Shown here: piece after piece, positions 1 to 11,929 of the stretch
How the letters are laid out: every line of letters starts with the position of its first letter
How positions within the stretch are numbered: the stretch's first letter is position 1
Source of the DNA: Bidens hawaiensis
Taxonomy: Eukaryota > Streptophyta > Magnoliopsida > Asterales > Asteraceae
Length of the DNA stretch: 64,000 bases
Direction of reading: 5' to 3'
Assembly (NCBI GenBank): GCA_021521415.1
Contig: JAIQDT010000170.1
Location: 356,058-420,057 of the forward strand
Made by a program: the position numbers and the translations under genes
The notes under the pieces: model-generated
Database searches by the model: none
What the model was told of the DNA's origin: nothing
Seen by the model: only the letters and a program-made list of their open reading frames with translations

Positions 1-929
1 CACATCTCAACATTATCCTGCACACATCTAATAAAAACAAAAATGAGATAATAAATCATACAACCTAGTGCCATACTCAGTGTTGTAGAACACACTAGGC
101 GCTAGTCGGTGGTGGAGTTGGAACTAGCAATTAATCAAGATACTCAGATTAGAATTTATAAGTAATTTTTCAAATATACATATATATTTTCAACTTTAAC
201 CAAATAGCGATTAATCGGCGACTAGTCGGCTGGGTACTGACTAGCAATTAATCGAATCCTAGGCGCGATTTTTACAATCTAGTGCCATACTCAACAATTC
301 ACCTCAGAGACATAACATATATCCCTAGCAACCCTAAGAAGCTACTCAATAATGTTCATAAAAGCTTGAAAGTTATAAATGATCAAAACTTAAAATCTAT
401 GAAACAGTCACAGTAACAGTCAGTAGTCAATTTCACTTCTGTAAATAGACTGTAAACTTTACTAACACATTCAAACTCCTATTACTAAAAGAAGTAATAA
501 AGCAAAGCATCTCAATATCATCATGTACACATCTAACAAACACAAAAATGAAATAATAAATAAATCATACAGTATTACAATTCACCTCAGAAACATAACA
601 TATATCCTCAATCATAATAAATCAAACACTCAACTCCAATTTTACATTCAATAACATAACAAAACCCTAACTCATCCAAAACACACAAAATAATAACAAT
701 ACCTTGCAACTCGTTACCAAATCCATCGTCATACATAAATCAGCTTCCGACTCAATTATTCAACCTGCAAACAAGCTGAAACGAATTCAATACATGAAAC
801 CTGTAATCAAATCGGATTGAATTGAATTGCTTACACGAACATGAAATTAAGCGGAATTTGATCGGCGAAATCGGAGGTTTTTGGTTGAGTATGTTACGCC
901 GCCGACGTATCTTTAATTCTCTCTCATCG
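1..929. other. Intergenic, AT-rich, no gene seen
   Basis: No coding signal was seen. The stretch near 1-75 and 290-330 is repeated in diverged form near 505-620 (shared words such as acacatctaa and cctcagaaacataacat), so it is an old local direct duplication. A 194-base insertion lies at 80-273 (separate entry). Confidence 0.5.
80..273. mobile_element. Small insertion with 20-bp flanking direct repeat
   Basis: The 20 bases at 60-79 (acaacctagtgccatactca) recur at 274-293 with one mismatch and bracket a segment rich in ctaggcg/actagtcgg words. A duplication of this length fits a target-primed insertion (SINE or LINE type), but no clear Pol III boxes or poly(A) tail are visible, so the class is open. 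Confidence 0.4.
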
Positions 930-987
930 ATTATTATTATTATATATTATTATTATTATTAATTTCTTTTCTATATTTGACTGAAGC

Positions 988-1026
<39 letters not shown>
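930..1026. repeat. ATT/AAT microsatellites
   Basis: A TTA-rich run at about 930-962 is followed after a short spacer by a clean AAT run at about 986-1026. Confidence 0.9.
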
Positions 1027-1956
1027 CAGCATTCAATTACGAAATAACCGGACGTGAAAGGGGTTTGTGATTTGGTTTAATGTGGATCCATAAGTCCGGG
1101 CTGGGATTGTATGCTGTTACGTACACTTTACGAGCATGGGTCATGGTCTCATGGAGACATGGACCCATGGGCCAGGGTTCGTTTATTTTTTAGAACTAAA
1201 AGAGTTAAGAAACATTGTATGAATACTACTACATGTTGTAGTTTTGGTCTTAATAGGTTAAGATTTGTCATTTTTGTTTGTAATTTAATTACTTTAACAT
1301 TAAATGAATGTTAAAGTTTGGTAAAACTGGATTGGATTTTGATTTAGATCGAATCAAAACTGTTATTTCGGTTTTAGATTTTAGGTTTTATGTATGGATT
1401 GAGTTTTGTTATAGTAGGTTATGCAATTTCAATTGGGCTTAGAGGCGCACAAAATATCGGTTCCGAACCCGACCGGTGTACCTAACCCGGAACCGGTTCA
1501 TACCTGGTCCACGGGTACGAGTGTACGACCTGCTATTGGATGTCTCCCTACACCTATACTCGAAACCGGACCCTACATGGACCCGTCAAAACCCGACTAT
1601 ACCCGAAACCGGTTCCAGTTCCTACAAAATACCCGTGTGTAAACCTCTAACTGGGCTTCTTTGTGTCTAAACATGGTTGAGTCTTCAGTTTTTCGTTTAA
1701 TTTTTTATTGGATATTAGTTTACAATTACACATTTATGTTTGAATTTCTTGAGATTCATCACTTATAATATGTTGCTTAAATGTTTGAAAATGTTCTATA
1801 ATTCATAAATTCAATAGCAAATGTTCACACAAGTTTGATACGGGTTTAGTTCCTAGGTTTGGTCGGTTTGGGGATTGAATGGGTAATTTATTATTTATAA
1901 AAATTTAACAAATTCTTTCTGATTTATAACGTATTATTTCTTTTTTATTTAAAAGG
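1027..1956. other. Intergenic; low-complexity CCCGAACC patch
   Basis: No gene is supported. Around 1455-1640 the sequence is dense in aacccg/ccggttc words, the composition seen in the interiors of the hAT-type MITEs elsewhere in this window (11.9-13.6 kb and 32.2-32.9 kb). The overlapping short ORFs there are by-products of this composition. Confidence 0.4.
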
Positions 1957-1962
1957 AATATT

Positions 1963-2669
1963 GGTGTAAATAATCCCAACTATATCATTTTGGAAAATAG
2001 CAGTCTCAACTTTAAACTTGGCTAGTAGTGGTCCCAAATAAAGGGGTATTTGTTTTTAATGAACCGCGACTCCGTGAGTGATTTGTTGACGTGAACCTTC
2101 TTCTTCGGCCGCATCACGTCGGAAACCTGCAACCCGCCTCCATTTTCCCTAATATCGTTACATCGTCTCCCCCCATTCGAAACCTAACCGACGTATCGTC
2201 GTCGTTGTCTCCGGCGAAGTCCACCCCCGTCAAGCGTGCACCATTCATGGTAATTGACACATCATTCGACTCGTTTTGATCTTTTCTTAACAAAAGCCCT
2301 ATCTTTATTTTGTAAATGGTGTAACACTGATTTCGAATTTTTTAAAATAAGATCGAGTTTGGTATATAGGGATTGACCATGGAAAAAGATGAAATCTGCT
2401 TCATTTTCTAATTCCCGGTGTGTTTTGAAGAGAGAGGGAGATGATGTAACGATATTAGAGAGAATGAAGGTGAGTTGCAGGTTTCCGGTAGGTTTATGGA
2501 GTGATGCTGCCGGAGAAGAAGCTTCACATCAGCAAATCACTAATGAAGTTAGCATCTGTAAGTTGTGGGCCGTTAAAAACAAATAGCCTTTAGTTGGGAC
2601 CGTCACCAGTCAAATTTAAAATTATGACTATTATTTATCAATAGGGCATGGTTGGGATTATTTAAAATC
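1963..2669. mobile_element. Long-TIR foldback element, Mutator-like, possible gene-fragment cargo
   Basis: The left end reads ggtgtaaataatcccaac and the right end is its inverted counterpart (gttgggattatttaaaatc). Inverted similarity continues inward for roughly 100 bases (gtagtggtcccaaataaagg against the reverse of ctttagttgggaccgtcacc). It is flanked by aatatt at 1957-1962 and 2670-2675; a longer degraded duplication is possible. The interior around 2090-2250 is much richer in GC than its surroundings and looks like captured coding sequence, but I do not recognise it and it has stops. Mutator-like is inferred from the long TIR only. Confidence 0.55.
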
Positions 2670-3050
2670 AATATTCAAAAGAAAATCATAATTGCTTTCT
2701 TTACACAAGTTATTGATATATATACAACATAGACCATAAAGTTTAATTGTAAAAATTGTTGCTAAAACACATATGTAACATCCTGAAAATATCCATACCA
2801 ATTTTGTCAATTTAGAAAGTTGAGGGACTAGTTAGTCATCTAGCTAAAGATATATGAAAGAGACACATGTCACATGGTGACAACACAAAAAGGACACTTA
2901 TCATCACATAACAACTCATACCCTCACAAAATGACATGTGGCTAGTGACTAATTAATATGAATGGCACATGTCAACACCTTATGGCATGACTCATCATAA
3001 AAAATGACACATGTCACAAGGTGGTGAGTGACGTTCCGACCGGGGATGGC

Positions 3051-3058
3051 TATAAATA
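3051..3058 (+). promoter_or_regulatory. TATA box of the solo LTR
   Basis: TATAAATA sits about 280 bases into the LTR and is followed by a CT-rich leader, as expected for the U3/R boundary of a retrotransposon LTR. Confidence 0.5.
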
Positions 3059-3654
3059 GTGAGTATGGTTCTTCATTTTTTTGGCATCCCGAACACCAAA
3101 AAAACTCACTTGTTTCTCTAGAATACTTTCTCTCTCTACCTCGTTTTTCATGCCAACCTCGAAGTACGTGCATAACGTGACGATCACCATATGTTGCCTC
3201 ATAATGCGTGCTGAACCTCTTAATGCGTATCAAGCTCCGAATTTCTGTCAATTTAAGCTCTAGTACGTGACATAGAGTGGAAGTGTTGCTTGTACAAGAT
3301 TAGGCATATAAACTTCGAATACCCGCGTAAGGTAGGAGTTCTGCCTAAGTTATCATTTACTATATTTCATGGCTTGGACCCTAGTCGGGGGTATAGCCTA
3401 GACCTTGATCAAAATATATAAATACAAAGGTTAAGTTAAAATAATGTTTCTTAAAAATTAAGAAATATAGAATTTTATATACATGAGGATATAGTTAAAA
3501 TATTATTTCTTCGTGATTAAGAAAGATGAGTTTTTACTTACATATAGTATAGCAAAAAAAGTGTTTCTTCATAATTAAGAAACATAATATTTTATATATC
3601 AACTAGGTTAAAAAACCATGTGTTACACGGGCTGAAAAATTAAAATGCTAAAAT

Positions 3655-3762
3655 TCATATCTTAAATACAAAAGTATCACTTTTTGACTTCTTAACCCGT
3701 TGCTCCAATTGTTCATCTTCTAATTGTCCAGTTCTCCTTTTTCTTTTCTTCAAAACAATCTC
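3655..3762 (-). pseudogene. Putative terminal exon with basic tail (Helitron cargo)
   Basis: On the minus strand a tgtgtag acceptor precedes an open 36-codon stretch ending in TGA. It is rich in Lys/Arg: it begins EIVLKKRKRRTGQL, and later has the block RVKKSKSD. Such basic C-termini occur on RPA-like and PIF1-like proteins carried by plant Helitrons, and it lies just inside the element's 3' end. Whether it joins the RPA-like exon 4.5 kb upstream is a guess; no intact gene model links them. Confidence 0.35.
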
Positions 3763-4890
3763 CTACACAAAATAGACTCTTGTTTTTCATCAACTATAAA
3801 AGTTGATAATACTAATAAAAACATAAAATATATTTAAGAAACTTATGTATTATGTTCCTACTCAAATATAAAATAACGTAAGTTACAAAAATTATATTTG
3901 TACTTTGAGTGGCATTTCATTTGTTTAAATAAACCTGATGACAATTTACCAATTCACTATACACCTCAAATTGATTCTACTTTTTACCACAATTCACATG
4001 TATAACAAAGTAATTAATTATCTTTATAAATACATTAGTTGTTCAATCAAACATACTCAACTTATTGATCCATGAACTATGAAACAGATTATGCGAAAAA
4101 AATATTATCAAGATGGTTAGAGATGGTCAACTTAGTTGTATAAGCCATAGTTGAATTAATCCAAGGCAATACCGAATGAGTCAATGCTCCAATACAACAG
4201 AGACAGTAGAATTCAACTTTTCTCTTCAAATATACATCAAACAAATCATAACAAATTACTAATTATGTCTTATTATATACATAAATATAATATTATGGGT
4301 GGAAAATAAAATTACTCATTTACCCCTCAAAAGAAAGTAGGATGTCTTGAAAAACTGACTTGAAAGCCCAACAAATAATCGCGCTTATGCAAAAATAACT
4401 CCATATAAATAAAAATGCAGTCCACACTACAACAAATAACTTATTAGGTTGATTCATTAACATCAAACTTCAAAATATTTTTCTAAATCGTGTACTTTAC
4501 AAATATAATCATAACTTAGTAATTCAAGAAAAGAAAACATAAGCACACCCTGCTTCTATAGTTGATTATATGAACATGAGTCACTCAATAGAAATCAAAA
4601 ACCTTCTTTTTGTTAAGAACTTTATTGGCAAAAGAACTTAGATCCAATGAAGCCATTAACTTTTTTCTCTCAAAAATTTCCAGACTTCACAATTGGAAAA
4701 CTTCTATCAACATACTCTACTCTAAGTACATATTAATTGGAAGTTGTTAATTGATAAATTAACAAATAAAACAACAATTATTTTGAAAAACCATTATATT
4801 GATTAGATAGTTGTATATATCTAGCCCATAACACCTAAATTAAAATATAAATAAGTATAATTAATTCAAGTCTTTCATTCATATTAAGAA

Positions 4891-4930
4891 CTAGGTTATT
4901 GACCCGTGGACGCCACGGGTGGAAATATAA
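4891..4930 (-). mobile_element. Second Helitron 3' end
   Basis: On the minus strand a perfect 7-bp stem (CCCGTGG/CCACGGG, three-base loop) is followed by about ten AT-rich bases and CTAG, with T beyond. This is a textbook Helitron terminus lying inside the larger Helitron. The matching 5' end was not located with certainty. Confidence 0.6.
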
Positions 4931-6145
4931 AAATCCTCTAATAAACAAATATAATTTTAACCGACAATATTGTCTCTTCTTGAAAGTAAGTTCATTGAAC
5001 TTGTCTAAAATCGAATGATAGACAAAGTCTGTTAAATCATATATCGGATATAATGAATTGTTAACTAGAAGATCATCGGAAATTTTTACATTCAGTCGTC
5101 GTCATTTGGACCCCCCCCCCCCCTCCTCCACGCCCCAACATTCCCTTCACATATATCCAATAGTTAATTCGCAAATTATTTTACCTCTTCAACATGTAAG
5201 GTTTGGCATCCAACTGTGAGCCTCTTGTTTTTTTGATAGTTTAAGTACCATTCACTTTCACAAGATGTAGGAAGAACTAATTGAATTGTAATTTAAAATA
5301 AACACGAACAAAAGTCTATACAATTTAACTATTTATTTAACAAAAATATCATAAATATAGTATTTACAACTCCCTAAATACTTCCTTGTATACAAGGTTG
5401 TAGCATTTTGTTGTTGTCAAAGATTAATATAAATAGGTACAAATTGGTTTTTTTAATAGTTAATAACTAAACACTTACAAACATCAATTGGCTTATATGA
5501 CTTGTTTAACGATTCATAGAGCCATAACTTGTATACATTCTAATATTGACTTGAACTTGTAATGACTTGAAATCAAGATGCTTATAACCCATATTAGCTC
5601 TAGCATGTTATAAATCATGACACGAACTTGCACAACAATACATTTTGACAACTCTAACTACATATCCATATGGCTGCTAATAACAGTTCGGATGTGGCAA
5701 CCATTCGATATAGTGACGTATTTTATTTTCCATTATCAAGATACTAATAATGTATTCATCTTTTAATACATACAAAAGGTGAATAAAATAATTTTTAGTG
5801 GTTCTTAAATATTTAGTAGTTCTCATTGAGCCCAATATTATGTATAAATCTTAAAATATTGGTCATAGTTATTTATTTGTATTGATAATCTTTATATCCA
5901 CAAAGATAAGTGTCTCCAACATATGATATATTGATAATACAAAATCAAATTACAAATTGATCTTGGCTAGAAAATAGTTTAATATATTATAGAAACAGAG
6001 TTTTCTCTTTTTACATTATTATTTGGAAATGAGTTTAATAGACTTTCCCTAAATCTTGTTCATATGCAACCAATCTATTTTTTTTCATCTTGCAAAGTCA
6101 TGCACTTGGCCATTAACATCTTCTCCATCTTATTTTTGCTCGATA

Positions 6146-6193
6146 TTGACCTTGACTTTTGTTAATGATCATTGCAAAACAGATTGCAACTGG
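6146..6193 (-). pseudogene. Remnant of Helitron/PIF1-type helicase motif
   Basis: The minus strand encodes PVAICFAMIINKSQGQ, matching the conserved C-terminal helicase motif (F-A-M-T-I-N-K-S-Q-G-Q type) of Helitron RepHel and PIF1 helicases. Downstream, in another frame, NGQVHDFAR resembles the following H-G-Q-L-Y-V-A-L-S-R block. The frame is broken on both sides, so this is a fossil. Its strand agrees with the element. Confidence 0.6.
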
Positions 6194-6689
6194 AAAAAAA
6201 CTACTTTCTATTCAATTGAGCGAAAGTTTCTTATCTGAAGGTGTTAGACCACAATGAATTATATAAGTGCGATAGCCAGTATTAGTACCTGAAATAACTT
6301 TTACTTCAACAAAACGCCTACCCAAATTAATTACTCGCAATCTAGTTCCATTACATAAACCGTTCCTCTAATTCATATTCCTTAAAAACATTATTGGCAC
6401 ACCGATTTTTAGAACCAATCTATTAGTCAACATAATTTTGGACTTTTTGATTTTATTTCGTATAATGTGTTTATGAAAGTTATAGTTCAAATTAAAATAA
6501 GAAAAAATAATTTGTATGATCTTACTTAAAAACCAAAAAACTGATTTTTATATGGACCACAACTAAATTTGTGAATTTTGTTGCTAAGTATGGAAACAAA
6601 TAAATTGAGTAAACCAAATATAAGTAAAAAATAATGGAGAAATAAGCAATTATATTGAATATTTAAGATTTTTTAAATATAAATTTGAA

Positions 6690-8050
6690 ATAAGTAATAA
6701 ACAACATATTAAATTGGTCAAATAAATTAATATGTATTTAATACAAAACATATGAACTTTCTTGTATAATCAAAAGTAATTATTTAAATTTCCATTATAC
6801 ATTAAATTTGTCATTTATATTAATTAAATTGGTCAAATATAAAAGATGAAAAGTTTGATGACATAGAATGCTATTAAAAACTATAAAATATTGTTGCAAA
6901 AGTCTTCAATTTTGGTTTTGTAGAACCAGAAATAAATAAATGTAAATATTATTATAAAATTTTTTATTTTTCTTGAAAATTCAGTAACTAAACAATATAC
7001 TATTGATTTTTTTAAATTATCATGAAATTATTGTCAACATTTTAGCATCATTACCTTGTTTAACATAAAATTTCATTAGCTAATTATTTTTTCAGTTTTA
7101 TACATTAATCTTGACATTTATGCCTAATTAAAACTGGCCAACTATAAAAGATAGAAACTTTTATTTTCTATTTAGTTTATTAGTTTACTTCTTAATTTTG
7201 CCAGAATAATTTAGACAAGTTGGTAATTCTTGACATTTATGCCTAATTAAAAATTGTTCAAATATAAAAAGATGGAAAGTTTATAGAGATTGGAGACTAT
7301 TAAAAACTACAATAGAGTGATCAAAATTCGGTTCTTAAAAGCAGAAACAAATAAATGTATAAATGACTGGAACATTAAAACTAAAGATGATCAATAATTA
7401 GCATAAATAAGTAATAGACAACATATTAAATTGGTCAAATAAATTAATGTGTATTTAATACAAAACTTATTAACTTTCGAGTATAATTGAAAGTAAATTA
7501 TTTAAATTTCCAGTATACATTAAACTTGTCATTTATGTTAATAAAAAATTGGTCAAATATAAAAGTATGGAAAATTTGTTGACATTAAAGACTATTAAAA
7601 ACTACAAAATATTGTTGCAAGAGTGGTCAATCTCAGTTTTTAAAACATAAATAAATAAATGTAAATATTATTATAAAAAACTTTACATTGTTTATAAAGT
7701 TTACTAACTAAACAATATAATATTATTTTTTTAGTTATCACGAAATTATTGTCAAGACTTTAGCTTCATTACCTTATTTAACAATAAATTTCATTAGATA
7801 ATTCTTTTTTATCTTGGCATATATGCTTAATTAAAAATTGATCAAATATAAAAGATGAAAAGTTTTTATTTTCTGTTTAGTTTATTAATTTATTTTTTAA
7901 TTTGGCCGGAATAATTTAGACGAATCGGTAATTCTTGACATTTATGCCTAATTAAAAATTGGTCAAATGTAAAACATGTAAAGTTTATTGAGATCGGAGT
8001 ATATTAAAACTATAAAATAGTGGTCAAATTCGGTTCTTAAAAACATAAAT
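6690..8050. repeat. Direct repeat, about 715-bp period, two copies
   Basis: The segment beginning near 6690 recurs near 7407. For example acaacatattaaattggtc occurs at 6701 and 7418, and cttgacatttatgcctaatt recurs with the same spacing. The copies are diverged, indicating an old tandem duplication inside the Helitron. Confidence 0.75.
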
Positions 8051-8305
8051 AAATTAATTTATAAGATTGATTTTATAAAAATCAATTAAATTACATGAAT
8101 TGTGAAAAATACATAAATACATGAATAATAATAAAAATATACATCCAATCTTGTACAAAAAGTAAGACATTTTTGCAGCAAATACTCCATCCATGACATT
8201 AGCTATTCTAATTGGGTGCCATAAGCTGAAATGATAAAATTAAATAAATGTTAAACAATATATTATTTGGACTAAAAGGAACTTTGGTATGGGCTTCGAA
8301 TATAC

Positions 8306-8458
8306 CATTTCGTCTTGCAGAATCATTTCTATCGACCTATCTTCTCTGGACTTTGAATTGTCCTTGAGACGCCATAGTTTCAAAATACGCACCTTAAGGA
8401 CACAATCATTATTTAGCACATTCAATTGGCTCAACATTGTGATGTTTGTCGGCTCCAT
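8306..8458 (-). pseudogene. RPA70-like OB-fold exon carried by Helitron
   Basis: The minus strand reads an N-terminal exon starting with Met at 8458. Its core (VLKVRILKLWRLKD, then RSIEMILQDE) matches the first OB-fold strands of plant replication protein A large-subunit-like proteins, where a hydrophobic K-V-R-x-x-x-x-W block is followed by S-I-E-M-V-L-x-D-E. A GT donor after the codon for Met at 8306 closes the exon at about 51 residues. RPA-like genes are known passengers of plant Helitrons and may help bind single-stranded DNA during rolling-circle movement. Later exons were not recognised, so the gene is partial or decayed. The plus-strand ORF over the same bases is a shadow. Confidence 0.6.
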
Positions 8459-9895
8459 CTTTCTAGTGGTGACAAATTAAAAAGAAACAAATTATTAATT
8501 TTGGAATAATAACACATTTAACCAAAAAACTAAAAAAACAAAATGAATTATATAAGCACGACAAAAAATATAAATCTTACAAACACTTTTAAGCCAAAAA
8601 ATATATAAAAAATGGAGGATATAAACACAAGAAAAATTATAAACCTTACAAACAAAGATAATCGTTTTTGGTAAAGATGGTTTGATAGTGTAATAATTAC
8701 CGTATGAAGGTTAAGTATTTATACGAACTGAATTTTAGGAGACTGAATTATAGAAGGAATGTATATAGGGAATTAATTAGAAACAAACAATTAGGAAATT
8801 TCAATTAACTTAAAGTAAGGACGAAAAGTAGGGATTGAGAATTAATGGATTTTTAAAATTTGAGTTGAATAAATTAGATTACAAGTATAAATTAATTAGA
8901 TTCATATCTTAGAATCTAGAGTATATTTAAATACGGAATTAAACTTATTAATGTAGAAACATTAGTTACTAATTTATGTATTTACAATAATATAATTAAT
9001 CATCAATTATAATACCATATATCTAAAATATAAATTTACGGTATATCTAATATATAAAATTATAATAAATTATGATATATTTATATATTGAATCATATGA
9101 TTGAAACATATAAAAATACTCAACATAATATAATATTAATCAACATTTAAATAATTAAGTAATTCATATAAGAAGTTACTAATTTGGTTTTTATTTATTA
9201 ACATTAACACAATTTAAAATATTATGAATTAGAATATTTAAAAGTAAATGAACACGATATATTTAAATCCATAATTTAAATCAATAATTGCTCAATTTAA
9301 AATCAGTCAATCGGTCAACATCCGTATTTATAGTAAACATTAAGGATGCTTAATCAATTCCTTATTCAAATGATATACGAAAATGAATTAAATAATTAAA
9401 GAATTCCTTAATCAAAGGGGTGGTTCATTCCTAATTTACCTAAATTGTTTACAAATCATAATTTATACTCCAATGGGTCAAATGTGTAAGAGTCAATCGG
9501 TCGATCTATATGAATCTTTAAAAAACATATATCAATTACATTTTATAATACTCGAATGACAAAATTTAAATTTAAAATCAACCTCATATATTTAAATCAT
9601 TAATCGCTCAATTTAGAATCAGTCAATCAGTCAACATCCGTATTTATAGTATACCTTAAGGATGATTAATCAAATAATATACAATAATTAATTGGAATAC
9701 AGAAATACCATAATTAATGAATTCCTTAATCAAATGGTTAATTCATTCCTAAAATTTCATATTTGCATGAGTCAATATGGTGAATTTCATAAATTTTCAG
9801 AATTGTAATATTATAATATTAATTGGTTCTAATATTCTAATATTATAACATTATAATATACTAAAGTAAAATCCGTAATCTATGTATATTGAATC

Positions 9896-10134
9896 CCATT
9901 GATGAAATATAAATTAATTATCTAAATTATCTATTGTCTAAAATACATTAAAGCTGGTGGGAAGCATAAATTTGTGAATGAAATCAATCAAAATTAAAAA
10001 AAATTGTTTTAAAAGACCTATTGATGAAATATCAATTAATTATCTAAATTATCTATTATCTAAAATGCATTAAAGCTGGTGGGAAGCATAAATTTGTGAA
10101 TGAAATCAATTAAAATACAAAAAATGTTTTAAAA
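9896..10134. repeat. Tandem duplication, about 120-bp unit
   Basis: Two adjacent copies share ttgatgaaatat, then aattaattatctaaattatc and gctggtgggaagcataaatt, at about 9899 and 10020. They lie near the 5' end of the Helitron. A more diverged pair (tcaacatccgtatttatagt) occurs at about 9317 and 9633. Confidence 0.8.
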
Positions 10135-11453
10135 GATAATTATAGTTATAGCATACAGAATAAAGAAATCGTATTAATATTTAGTTATAATTATTAAGTT
10201 GAAAGATGATTACAAAATATTCAAGATTAAAGATTAAATGAAAGATGAAAGAGAATAATTAAAGAGAATTGATTGTATCTTATTTAAATTTATTATTTAT
10301 TTATTTTATTAAAATGGAAATTAGACAAGTGATTGATATATATGGAAAGTTTAATCAACAACCAATAGGAATGGGTGAAATTGACTTAAAGCCTATTGCT
10401 TTAATAGTATAGTTAGATGATATAGACGAATGACGTTTCTTCTTGAAGAAGAAACATAGCACATGATTGGTAAATAAAGAGAAATATTTCAGATCAAAAT
10501 ATTTTATTCAAGCAAAAGATCAATCAATGTTTAAAGCTATCAAAACCAGACTAAAGATCTGTAGCCGGATTAAAAGATGATCCGGGTATTTTTATAAACC
10601 TATTTAATTATAGGTTAATCATCATTCATTCATAAAGGTTTTCAAACGAGATCACCACATCATTCAGAACAGACAATCACAGGTGAATATGTTAAACCTT
10701 TTAAATCAGACAAGATAAACGGGTTGTTTATCTTAACAAAGTCAGTCAAATATTTTATGAGATTACGTGATCTCTAACAAAAAGATTTAAAGGATTACGT
10801 GATCCCTATTTTATACAAGATAGAAAATAAAAGCAACTCGGACCGAGTACACATGTGTCTGAATCCAAAAATACTTAATCTAGTCTATCAATTAACGCTA
10901 CGTGGCCGCAGACTAGATGTCGTAATAAAAGTTCTCCAATGGGCGTCAGTCCCCAGAGAACCGTAATTGTGTGTGTATGACAGTGACACAAATCCCAGAA
11001 ATAAGAGACGTTTCTACTGAGATTGTTCAAGAAAACTATCTTGTCAGTCAAAAAAAAAAATATAAAATGTTTTTAGAGTCAACGATTCACCAGCATATCG
11101 CTGACGTATTTTTCCCAACATTTCAGGAAATAAAGTTAACACAGGTAGCAAAGAATTATAGCCACTCATGGAGTTAGATGCTCGCAAGGTAGAGATGACT
11201 TAGTTTTTAATTATTTAAATATTGCAACCAATATTTAAACAAGGTTTATAAAGTAAAACACTTGGATATTTATTATCCGAGAAGCTTTCCAAAATATTAA
11301 TATTTTATTATAGATAAAGATTTCAAAATATATTAATATTTTATTATAAAATAAAGGCTTCTGCTAAATAACCCGCAAACTCTCATATATTTACAAAACA
11401 AGTACCAACTATTGGTCACACGCGTAGGCCATAAGTCGGGATGTGACAACATA

Positions 11454-11929
11454 TTTTTCAATACGATACACAATTCGATAACTTAGCAACCCTCCTCTAA
11501 GATCAACATACTCGGGTGTTTTGGCCCAAAACGTCGGGGAACACGGCCCCCTCCGGCGTTTTGGGTGTCTTGGCCTAGAGCGTTTTCTACGTAACGTTGT
11601 TGTTTGGCGCGCTTTTTAGAAAATAGAGTCGTTCAAGAAAATGGAGAAAAGTAGGAGGGAAGAGTATGCAAGTCTTGATAGGGGAAAAAAATAAAAATTA
11701 CGTAACTAGAAGAAAAACAATGAGATGAACAAACTAGATCTAGAAGAAGAGTAAGGGAGTCTGGATGGAAAAATAACCATATCCTCTTTTAAGTTACTTT
11801 GGACGTTTAACACTCTAACTTGGGCCATCATTTCATGGATTTTGAAATGGGCTTGTAAACTTGATGCACTTGGGCTTGTAAAGGCTAAAGGCTTGCTCTC
11901 GTATCTTTTTAATTATCGGCCCAACCAAT
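11454..11929. other. Intergenic, no gene seen
   Basis: A patch at 11510-11620 repeats ggcgttttggg-like words and is GC-richer than its surroundings, suggesting an unrecognised repeat. Nothing else is supported. Confidence 0.4.

Larger units (their letters stand above)
3603..10417 (-). mobile_element. Helitron, minus strand, with RPA-like and helicase remnants
   Basis: Read on the minus strand, the 5' end is TCTAACTATACTATTAAAGC (ending at 10417) and is preceded by A. The 3' end is a short GC-rich hairpin (ccgtgt...acatgg, about 3614-3630) followed by an AT spacer and CTAG at 3606-3603, next to T. This matches the Helitron pattern 5'-TC ... hairpin-CTRR-3' with insertion between A and T and no target duplication. 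The body is very AT-rich and no complete Rep/helicase frame survives. An RPA-like exon (8306-8458), a helicase motif (6146-6193) and a basic tail exon (3655-3762) all lie on the same strand as the element. A second Helitron tail on the same strand at 4891 suggests a nested or tandem copy. Confidence 0.7.
2774..11448 (+). mobile_element. Solo LTR (TSD acata) split by a Helitron
   Basis: The element starts TGTAACATCCTG at 2774 and ends GGGATGTGACA at 11448. It is bracketed by a perfect 5-bp target duplication, acata, at 2769-2773 and 11449-11453. Removing the Helitron at 3603-10417 leaves about 1.86 kb, a normal long LTR. Continuity is supported by a repeated motif of the type gtttcttc-n-aagaaaca, found several times at 3440-3590 just left of the Helitron and again at 10433-10455 just right of it. 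A TATA box lies at 3051. No internal domain or second LTR is present, so it is read as a solo LTR left by recombination; a short non-coding element is the alternative. Confidence 0.75.

Noticed and set aside
8289..8480. Plus-strand ORF of 63 codons
   Set aside because: It is the antisense shadow of the RPA-like exon on the minus strand.
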